Source: Anoxypelagibacter sp902613655
Lineage (GTDB): Bacteria > Pseudomonadota > Alphaproteobacteria > Pelagibacterales > Pelagibacteraceae
NCBI GenBank assembly: GCA_902613655.1
Contig: CACMHR010000011.1
Coordinates: 1 to 20,169, forward strand
DNA: 20,169 nt
Direction of reading: 5' to 3'
Made by a program: the position numbers and the translations under genes. The notes beneath the pieces are model-generated. The model was not told the DNA's origin, searched no databases, and was given only the letters and a program-made list of their open reading frames with translations. Of the stretch, positions 14,759-20,169 are shown piece after piece; positions within the stretch are counted from its first letter, which is position 1; the number at the start of each line of letters is the position of its first letter.

Positions 14759-15819
14759 TTTAGTTCCACCTGTGATTTACGATCTTTTTCATCTATAACT
14801 TCTCCAAATCTTTCAGGGTATTTTTCTCTTAACCAGCCCATTAATCCCTCTGGGAAATAAATTACAATTACAACAATCAAAACTCCTAACGCAACATATT
14901 GCCAACCTAATATAAAAGTCCAAAGACCTTCTTTGAAGAAATGGAATAAAGTTGCGCCAATTATTGGTCCCCATAAAGTTCCTTTTCCACCAAGTATTGC
15001 CATTAAAACCATAAACACTCCCATCTCTCTTCCATCAAATGCAACATCCGTTGAGTCTATATATCCAATTAATCCACCCATAATTCCACCGGCTAGACCA
15101 CAGAAAAATGCAGATACCATCCAACCAACAATTTTGTATTTCATTGTCTGAATACCCATTGCTTCCGCTTTATCCTCGTTATCTCTTATCGCATTTAAAA
15201 TTAATCTAAATCTAGAACCGTAAATATATTTTACAAAAATAAATGCTAAAACTAATACAATAAAACTTGTAAAATAGAAAAATTTTCCTCTTGCTTCAGG
15301 ATCAACTATTTCTGCAGGAAAAGGTGGTGTAGTAAAGCCTTGACCAGCTCCAATTATTTCTATGCCTCCAGCAATTTCACCTGCTGCAATCCCAAGACCT
15401 AAAGTACAAATAGCAAAGTAATGACCTCTTAAACCTAAAATAGCATAACCTATGGCGCCAGCGACTAATGCTGGGACAATAGCTGCAACTAATAAACCAA
15501 CACCTATTCCTTGAAAATATTGTGCTGTAGTATGCACGAAAGTTTTTTCTCCACCACTTTCAGTCCATTCTGCTAATGGAAAAAACATACCTACTTGAAC
15601 TGATGCGGTTAGATACATTCCAAGACCGTAGAAAAGTATATTTCCAAAACTATTGTAGCCCATTTCTCCACCTTGTAAATTCCAAGTCATGGCCAGAACG
15701 ATCAAGACGCAAAGATATGTAAGCTGAACTTTAAAAGCAGAGAATAAATAGGGAGCTGCTAAACCTAAGATAATTAGGCCAGAATATAATATTAAATCTT
15801 TTTGTTTTAATTTTTCCAT
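14755..15819 (-). CDS. livM: Branched-chain amino acid-type ABC permease, LivM family (second system)
   Basis: A 354-residue permease of normal LivM length. Features: VLIVLAMTWNLQGGEMGYNSFGNILFYGLGMY near residues 38-70, the conserved LRGHYFAICTLGLGIAAGEIAGG around residues 130-152, the coupling region RLILNAIRDNEDKAEAMGIQTMKYK near residues 208-232, and ILGGKGTLWGPIIGATLF around residues 280-297. A charged C-terminal tail of about 30 residues follows the last membrane segment. It starts immediately after the livH stop with no spacer and overlaps livG by 4 bp. It pairs with the LivH of this operon. Confidence 0.94.
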   Translation of the reverse strand: MEKLKQKDLILYSGLIILGLAAPYLFSAFKVQLTYLCVLIVLAMTWNLQGGEMGYNSFGNILFYGLGMYLTASVQVGMFFPLAEWTESGGEKTFVHTTAQYFQGIGVGLLVAAIVPALVAGAIGYAILGLRGHYFAICTLGLGIAAGEIAGGIEIIGAGQGFTTPPFPAEIVDPEARGKFFYFTSFIVLVLAFIFVKYIYGSRFRLILNAIRDNEDKAEAMGIQTMKYKIVGWMVSAFFCGLAGGIMGGLIGYIDSTDVAFDGREMGVFMVLMAILGGKGTLWGPIIGATLFHFFKEGLWTFILGWQYVALGVLIVVIVIYFPEGLMGWLREKYPERFGEVIDEKDRKSQVELK

Positions 15820-16713
15820 TTATTTTAAATACTCCCTTTTCTTTGAAAGTTTGAACCTTCTGTAAACTAATATGAAGACTAGCAGCATAAATACTGCACC
15901 AATTCTAAATTCTGTTCCTAAAATATAATCCGCAAACTCTTCAAATAATCCTAATCCCATTCCTGAAATTGCAACTGCCGGTAAATTACCAAGACCTGCT
16001 ACAATAACTATCATGAAGGATCTAACTGTATATGGAAGTCCTACATATGGATGAAGAGTAAGAGTAATTGAAATAAGAGCTCCCGCAATCCCACATAACG
16101 CAGCATTAATTCCAAAAGTTGCGGCATAAACTTTTTCAGTATCAACACCAAGAATTTTTGCGGCTCTTGCATTTTGCGCTGTGGCTCTTATGGCTCGTCC
16201 AAGTCTAGATTTTTTCATGTAAACGACCAAAGCTATTGCATACACCAGACTTATAAAAGCAGAGAATATTTTTGAATTCGGTAGGGTAACTGAATTATCA
16301 AATAACATTGTTGTTCCATATTCAGACTGTGCCACAACTACGTCAGCACCAAAAATAAAATTCATTAATTGTTGAAATACAATTGCAATACCGAAAGTTG
16401 CTAAAATTGAAATAAATAAGTCTCGATCCACAACTTTATTGATCACTAATTTATAAAGTGCCCAGCCAACAAAATACATTATAATTGGAGAAACAATAAC
16501 TCCCCAAGCTGGATGAATTCCAGCAAGATACATAGTGTAGGCAATATAACCTCCAAGTATTACTAAATCACCTTGAGCAATATTTATTATATTCATTACT
16601 CCCCACTGGAGGGCCATTCCATATGCAATTAATGCAAATAGAATTCCTAAAAGAATTCCGTCCAATGAAGCTTGGACCATTAACATTGGAACTTGAAAAA
16701 TTAAAAAATCCAT
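15820..16713 (-). CDS. livH: Branched-chain amino acid-type ABC permease, LivH family (second system)
   Basis: A 297-residue permease with the normal LivH pattern: DGILLGILFALIAYGMALQWGVMNIINIAQGDLVILGGY in the first third, LFISILATFGIAIVFQQL near residues 98-115, the cytoplasmic coupling region GRAIRATAQNARAAKILGVDTEKVY around residues 173-197, and VAGLGNLPAVAISGMGLGL around residues 237-255. It follows livK across a terminator hairpin, so it is the first gene read only by transcripts that pass the hairpin. The start has only a weak purine-rich site (AAAGATAAG) upstream. Confidence 0.94.
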   Translation of the reverse strand: MDFLIFQVPMLMVQASLDGILLGILFALIAYGMALQWGVMNIINIAQGDLVILGGYIAYTMYLAGIHPAWGVIVSPIIMYFVGWALYKLVINKVVDRDLFISILATFGIAIVFQQLMNFIFGADVVVAQSEYGTTMLFDNSVTLPNSKIFSAFISLVYAIALVVYMKKSRLGRAIRATAQNARAAKILGVDTEKVYAATFGINAALCGIAGALISITLTLHPYVGLPYTVRSFMIVIVAGLGNLPAVAISGMGLGLFEEFADYILGTEFRIGAVFMLLVFILVYRRFKLSKKREYLK

Positions 16714-16727
16714 AAAAACTTATCTTT

Positions 16728-16761
16728 AAAAAAAATGCCCCCTAAATTTTAGGGGGCATTT
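16728..16761 (-). terminator. Intra-operon terminator after livK
   Basis: On the minus strand an 11-bp perfect stem (AAATGCCCCCT with AGGGGGCATTT, loop AAAATTT) is followed by an unbroken T run (from 16735 down to 16728). It lies 14 bp upstream of the livH start. By structure it is a complete Rho-independent terminator, yet the following genes have no obvious separate promoter. It probably allows partial read-through, leaving livK mRNA in excess and protecting its 3' end. Confidence 0.88.
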
Positions 16762-16779
16762 AATAATATTAATTAGATA

Positions 16780-18021
16780 TTAACTTCTTTCAGACCAAGG
16801 TGGAATTGGGTGAAAGAATTTGTCTGAAGCCCATTTTGTTGGAGCAACAACTTTATTCTCACACGTATCACCTTTACATCTTACTTGGAACAAGATCATT
16901 GGCTTAGCAACGTTTTGACCGCCAGGACCAAATTTAATGTTTCCATAGAAAGTTTGCATATCTGTAGCTTTAAGAGCGTCTCTTACTTTATCTCTATCAA
17001 AAGAATTTGCTCTTTCGAACGCATCTTTAAACACTAATAAAGCGGCAGATGACTCAGCTGATTGGTAAGGCGGAGCATAACCAAATTCTTTTTTAAAGTC
17101 TTTGTCATACTTCTTACCACCACCAAAGAATTTATCTTTGTAGCTTAAGTTTTTATGCCATTGAGAAGCACACAATGCGTATTCTGATTTCTTTCCATGT
17201 TGTTTAGAAAGTTTTGCAGCATCACAGTGTGTCATAGCTAACATAGGAACATCAACTTTCATTTCAGCAATTTGTCTGATTGCAGTTAATGCGCCTTTAG
17301 TATGTCCAGATACAACAAGTACATCAGGCTTAGTTGCTTTAACTTTTGCCAATGTAGCAGCCATATCATTTAGCTCTTTTGGTAATTTGTCGTCGATAAT
17401 GATTTTAGATCCAGTTCTTTTTGCTGCATCCAAGATACCAAGTCTCACGTCTTGTGAGAAAGCGTCTTGTTCAAATGCTTGTGCAATTTTTACTGGCTTA
17501 CCACCATTTTTTTCGACTGCAAGATCGATCGCTACTTCAAGGTATTGGTTAGCAGGTGATAACACTGCGAACAAATATTTATATCCTTTTGTAAATAAAG
17601 ATCTTGATGCACCATTCGCTTCAACCATAGGAATTTTATATTTCTCGGTTACTGGTGCGATAGCTTTCGTTAAACCTGAACTATATGGTCCAAGCATATA
17701 ATGAACGCCATCTTGCTTAATTAATCTTTCAGCTAACTGTGCAGCTCTTTTAGGATTTGATTCATCATCGTAATAGATGATCTCAAATTTATAACTTTTT
17801 CCACCAACTTTTACGCCACCCATTTTATTAATTCGGTCAACAGCCATGTTGTAACCGTTTTGAGTGTGTACACCGTTAGAAGAATATTTTCCTGTAAGAG
17901 ATATAGCAGAACCCAACACAATCATATCTCCTTCAACTTTTGCAAAAGAAGAAGTGACACTTGATAGTGTTAAAGTTAAAGCTGAGATTAATGTAATAAA
18001 TAGTTTTGCTATTTTATTCAT
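16780..18021 (-). CDS. livK: Liv-type ABC transporter periplasmic substrate-binding protein (second system)
   Basis: A 413-residue type I periplasmic binding protein with a Sec signal peptide (MNKIAKLF..., cleavage probably after SFA at residue 27). Lobe elements of the LivK/HAAT family are clear: IVLGSAISLTGKYSSNGVHTQNGYNMAVDRIN, YYDDESNPKRAAQLAERLI, YMLGPYSSGLTKAIAPVTEKYKIPMVEANGAS, VLVVSGHTKGALTAIRQ and PPYQSAESSAALLVFKDAF. Cysteines near the C-terminus (RCKGDTC) may form a disulfide. It resembles the HAAT proteins with unassigned ligands more than true LivJ/LivK. A strong AAGGAG Shine-Dalgarno (18027-18032) fixes the start. It is the first gene of the livKHMGF-azlCD-hydrolase-glaH operon. 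Confidence 0.94.
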   Translation of the reverse strand: MNKIAKLFITLISALTLTLSSVTSSFAKVEGDMIVLGSAISLTGKYSSNGVHTQNGYNMAVDRINKMGGVKVGGKSYKFEIIYYDDESNPKRAAQLAERLIKQDGVHYMLGPYSSGLTKAIAPVTEKYKIPMVEANGASRSLFTKGYKYLFAVLSPANQYLEVAIDLAVEKNGGKPVKIAQAFEQDAFSQDVRLGILDAAKRTGSKIIIDDKLPKELNDMAATLAKVKATKPDVLVVSGHTKGALTAIRQIAEMKVDVPMLAMTHCDAAKLSKQHGKKSEYALCASQWHKNLSYKDKFFGGGKKYDKDFKKEFGYAPPYQSAESSAALLVFKDAFERANSFDRDKVRDALKATDMQTFYGNIKFGPGGQNVAKPMILFQVRCKGDTCENKVVAPTKWASDKFFHPIPPWSERS

Positions 18022-18030
18022 TTTTTCTCC

Positions 18031-18048
18031 TTAATTAATTAATTAATT
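18031..18048. repeat. AATT tandem tract in the livK leader
   Basis: A self-complementary run of four and a half TTAA units (18 bases) lies between the proposed livK transcription start and its Shine-Dalgarno, overlapping the latter by two bases. Either strand can fold on itself weakly. The tract may simply be AT-rich, unstructured leader that improves ribosome loading. Confidence 0.6.
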
Positions 18049-18055
18049 TGTAATT

Positions 18056-18084
18056 ATTAAAGCAACTTTTGAGTTTTTAGACAA
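18056..18084 (-). promoter_or_regulatory. Putative sigma70 promoter of the livK operon
   Basis: On the minus strand TTGTCT (18079-18084) is followed after exactly 17 bp by TTTAAT (18056-18061), matching four and five of six consensus positions. The expected start near 18049 gives a leader of about 28 nt. No terminator is visible after the upstream exporter gene (stop at 18103), so read-through from it may add to livK expression. Confidence 0.5.
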
Positions 18085-18102
18085 CAGGTTAAAATGGAAA
18101 AA

Positions 18103-18711
18103 TTAAGTTCTGAATGCAACAAATATGGCTATGATTATTAATACACACGCAGAGATTGTATTTAATAATCTTGGATTGCCCTTAAGCCATACTGCAATTT
18201 CTCGAGCTGCAAGTCCGTAAATCATTAAACTTAAAAAGTCCAAAGACATCCAAGTAATGATTAAAATTAAAAATTGTGAAATTACATTTCCCTCAAAATT
18301 AATAAATGTAATAAATATGGTACCAAAAAAAACTAAAGCTTTAGGGCTTAGGCCAGCTACGAGAAAACCATCTCTATACATAGCAAAATTACTTTTAATA
18401 ATTTTATATTTTTTGTCTGCCTGTTTAATTTTTAAAGCATATGTCTCGTAAGCAAGATATAATATATAAGAAATACCTGCCCACTTAAAAAATACGTATA
18501 TATCTGGATTATCTATTAACAAACTGCCAATTACAAAAGTGGTTAATGATGCTTGTACAAAATTAGCAGATATATCACCGAACGCTGTCCAAATAGATTT
18601 TTTTAAGCCATAATTAATTGTATTTGTGACAATAATTACTCTAGGAGGTCCGGGTGTAACAAAATAAAACAATATCAATTGGAGATAAAGAAAGTAATTT
18701 TCAGGAAACAT
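18103..18711 (-). CDS. LysE/RhtB-family exporter (second copy)
   Basis: A 202-residue inner-membrane protein with the LysE/RhtB layout: LILFYFVTPGPPRVIIVTNTINYGLKKSIWTAFGDISAN at the N-terminus carries the TPGP motif, GLSPKALVFFGTIF is the central N/S-PK motif region (the usual NPK is SPK here), and about six hydrophobic segments follow. It differs clearly from the other LysE-type protein at 1419-2009, so the two are old paralogues with probably different substrates. It is divergent from the TIGR03643-type gene, with only 24 bp between the start codons. It ends 81 bp upstream of livK on the same strand. Confidence 0.9.
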   Translation of the reverse strand: MFPENYFLYLQLILFYFVTPGPPRVIIVTNTINYGLKKSIWTAFGDISANFVQASLTTFVIGSLLIDNPDIYVFFKWAGISYILYLAYETYALKIKQADKKYKIIKSNFAMYRDGFLVAGLSPKALVFFGTIFITFINFEGNVISQFLILIITWMSLDFLSLMIYGLAAREIAVWLKGNPRLLNTISACVLIIIAIFVAFRT

Positions 18712-18735
18712 ATCATCACTATATAGTATAATTAA

Positions 18736-19032
18736 ATGAAGAAAAGAAGCCTAATTCCAGAAACGAGAGTAAAAAATCCAGAGCCGAAAAAGTATAATGA
18801 AGATTGGATAATCTGGGCAGGTTGGGCAGACCGTATTACATTTGAAGAGATAGAAAAGAAAACAGGAAAAAATGAATCTCAAGTAATTAAAATAATGAGA
18901 AGAAACTTGAAACCTAGTTCATTTAGGTTGTGGAGGAAAAGAGTTCACAAGACGAGTATAAAACATAGGAAAAAATTTAAACTAGAAAGAAAAAAAATGA
19001 GAGAAAAAGTTAGAATAAGTGATATATATTAG
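18736..19032 (+). CDS. TIGR03643-type small basic protein
   Basis: A 98-residue, strongly basic cytosolic protein. The central part, IIWAGWADRITFEEIEKKTG followed by ESQVIKIMRRNLKPSSFRLWRKRV (about residues 25-67), matches my recollection of the TIGR03643 family, which is defined by a helix-turn-helix-like segment and the KPSSFRLWRKR motif and has no established function. The first 22 residues and the Lys/Arg-rich tail are less conserved. No Shine-Dalgarno precedes the ATG at 18736, and a perfect TATAAT (18727-18732) ends only 3 bp before it. The real mRNA start must therefore be further upstream, or the start codon further downstream. The stop is 2 bp before the glutaredoxin gene, so the two are cotranscribed. 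Confidence 0.75.
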   Translation: MKKRSLIPETRVKNPEPKKYNEDWIIWAGWADRITFEEIEKKTGKNESQVIKIMRRNLKPSSFRLWRKRVHKTSIKHRKKFKLERKKMREKVRISDIY

Positions 19033-19034
19033 TT

Positions 19035-19289
19035 ATGAAAAAAGTAGTCATGTACACCGGTAATCCTTGTCCATATTGCGTTTACGCAAGAGCATTGCTT
19101 GATTCAAAAAAAGTTCCTTATCAAGAAATAAATGTCTGGGAAGACGAAAGTAAAAGAGCAGAAATGTTAAAAAAAAGTGGAGGAAGAACCTCTGTACCAC
19201 AAATTTTCATAGGTGATCATCACGTTGGTGGTAACGCTGAATTACAAGCTGCTAACAAAAGCGGCGAATTAGATAAATTATTAGCCTAA
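19035..19289 (+). CDS. grxC: Glutaredoxin (GrxC type)
   Basis: An 84-residue cytosolic thiol-disulfide oxidoreductase of the glutaredoxin 3 size class. The dithiol active site CPYC is at residues 12-15, the cis-proline element is in GGRTSVPQIFIGDHHVGGNAEL, and the GG-x-x-(D/E)L glutathione-binding end is present. It reduces glutathione-mixed disulfides and can donate electrons to ribonucleotide reductase. It follows the TIGR03643-type gene by 2 bp. Its last 9 bases overlap the convergent ccdA gene on the other strand. Confidence 0.95.
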   Translation: MKKVVMYTGNPCPYCVYARALLDSKKVPYQEINVWEDESKRAEMLKKSGGRTSVPQIFIGDHHVGGNAELQAANKSGELDKLLA

Positions 19290-19994
19290 ATTTCCAAGTA
19301 TCGGTAAAGCTTCCAGTATAAAATAACCTAGTGCTTGCAATTTATTTGTAAGAATTAATATTCCAGTAATTAATAAAATTACTCCTCCAGTAACAGACAC
19401 GATTTTGATATTTTTTCTAAAATTTTTAGAAAACGCCAAGAACTTAGAAATTCCATAGCCAGACAAAATAAAAGGTATTGCTAAACCTAAAGAATAAAAG
19501 CTTAATAATAAAATTCCTTTTCCTATGCTACTTTCAACAGCAGCAAGTGTTAGTATTGATCCAAGCACAGGTCCAATGCATGGTGTCCAACCAAAGCCAA
19601 AGGCTGCGCCTACGAGAACTGGAAAAAATAAATTATTTGAGTAGTTTTTTGTCTGAAATCTTTTTTCTTGGTTTAGAAAATTAAGGTTTAAAATACCAAT
19701 CAGTTGAAGGGAAAAAATTATTATTATAATTCCTGCAATTATTCTTAAAGTATTAGAGTTTTCTAACAATATATTTCCAATAAAAGATGCGGTAGCACCA
19801 AAACTAATAAATACGAGTGAGAAGCCTAGAGAAAATAAAACTGTTTTTAAAATAATTTTTTTTTGTTTTTCGACTATATCCCCAAGACTTTCTCCAGAAA
19901 TATATGAAATGTAACCAGGTATTAAAGGCAAAACGCATGGAGATAGGAAGCTAATAAAGCCTGCACCAAAAGCTAAGAAAGATTTAATTAACAT
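19281..19994 (-). CDS. ccdA: CcdA-type thiol-disulfide transmembrane protein
   Basis: A 237-residue inner-membrane protein of the CcdA/DsbD-transmembrane family that carries electrons from cytosolic thioredoxin to periplasmic proteins for cytochrome c maturation or disulfide reduction. About six membrane segments are present, with the paired redox cysteines in FLSPCVLPLIPGY (Cys20) and FGWTPCIGPVLGS (Cys139) in the two internal repeats. Length is normal for CcdA. It converges on grxC with a 9-bp overlap of coding ends and no terminator between them. The 23-bp gap to the next plus-strand start is AT-rich and holds TATAAT at 19997-20002. Confidence 0.93.
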   Translation of the reverse strand: MLIKSFLAFGAGFISFLSPCVLPLIPGYISYISGESLGDIVEKQKKIILKTVLFSLGFSLVFISFGATASFIGNILLENSNTLRIIAGIIIIIFSLQLIGILNLNFLNQEKRFQTKNYSNNLFFPVLVGAAFGFGWTPCIGPVLGSILTLAAVESSIGKGILLLSFYSLGLAIPFILSGYGISKFLAFSKNFRKNIKIVSVTGGVILLITGILILTNKLQALGYFILEALPILGNLG

Positions 19995-20017
19995 AATATA
20001 ATGATACTATTAATATA

Positions 20018-20169
20018 ATGATTATAAAATATTTTAGCTTTCTGCTAGGACTTATTTGGTCCTACTCATTTATTAGAACACAGTCAATTTTTAGCAATAA
20101 AACTGCTCTTTTATTTAAATTATTTATTTCGAAAGTCTCTTGGATAACTTTTATTCTAGCTTGTTATTT
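20018..20169 (+). CDS. Start of an unidentified hydrophobic protein (cut by window edge)
   Basis: Fifty codons are open from the ATG at 20018 to the window end. The translation (MIIKYFSFLLGLIWSYSFIR, then a polar stretch, then a second hydrophobic run ITFILACYF) looks like two membrane segments. It is divergent from ccdA with a 23-bp gap, and a TATAAT at 19997-20002 could drive it. Too little is visible for a family assignment, and a chance open frame in this AT-rich DNA is not excluded. Confidence 0.45.
   Translation, partial: MIIKYFSFLLGLIWSYSFIRTQSIFSNKTALLFKLFISKVSWITFILACY

Noticed and set aside
17387..17701. 104-codon plus-strand frame inside livK
   Set aside because: Antisense shadow of the binding-protein gene.
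19478..19684. 68-codon plus-strand frame inside ccdA
   Set aside because: Antisense to the ccdA cysteine region; Leu/Gln-rich low-information translation.

Overview
The window is an AT-rich, densely packed stretch of an alphaproteobacterial genome of the SAR11 (Pelagibacter-like) type. This placement rests on overall base composition, start and stop codons that touch or overlap almost everywhere, very short intergenic gaps, and the gene content (two Liv-type ABC importers, small LysE/RhtB and AzlCD exporters, short glutaredoxin and CcdA genes). No tRNA, rRNA, insertion sequence, phage gene or CRISPR array is visible, and no gene-free stretch exceeds 300 bases.

Left end (1-2353, all minus strand): a tight csaA - lysE/rhtB - acnA run; aconitase is cut by the window edge. 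2354-2489 is a divergent promoter region. A plus-strand gene for a Liv-type periplasmic binding protein follows (2490-3671). It converges on a five-gene minus-strand operon (8374 to 3717): a ProC-like reductase, livG, livF, livH, livM. A bidirectional terminator lies between them. The binding protein and the membrane complex therefore probably form one importer encoded from two promoters.

Middle (8380-10366): an AbrB-family membrane protein on the plus strand starts 5 bp from the reductase start. It ends in a terminator shared with a convergent outer-membrane beta-barrel gene. That barrel gene has its own promoter, whose -10 box lies in a perfect inverted repeat.

Main accessory block (18021 to 10367, minus strand): a nine-gene operon, livK - livH - livM - livG - livF - azlC - azlD - exported alpha/beta hydrolase - glaH-like dioxygenase. 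From livH onward the genes abut or overlap by up to 8 bp. A terminator hairpin after livK probably makes the binding protein far more abundant than the rest. The last gene resembles E. coli CsiD/GlaH (glutarate 2-hydroxylase) and keeps the Fe(II) ligands. The block therefore combines a periplasmic hydrolase, an ABC importer, a small-amino-acid-type exporter and a 2-oxoglutarate-dependent hydroxylase. I consider this the best candidate for an undescribed uptake-and-catabolism pathway; its substrate cannot be read from the sequence.

Right end (18103-20169): a second LysE/RhtB exporter (minus), a TIGR03643-type small basic protein followed by a monothiol-sized glutaredoxin with a CPYC dithiol site (plus), a convergent overlapping ccdA (minus), and the beginning of an unidentified membrane protein running off the window.
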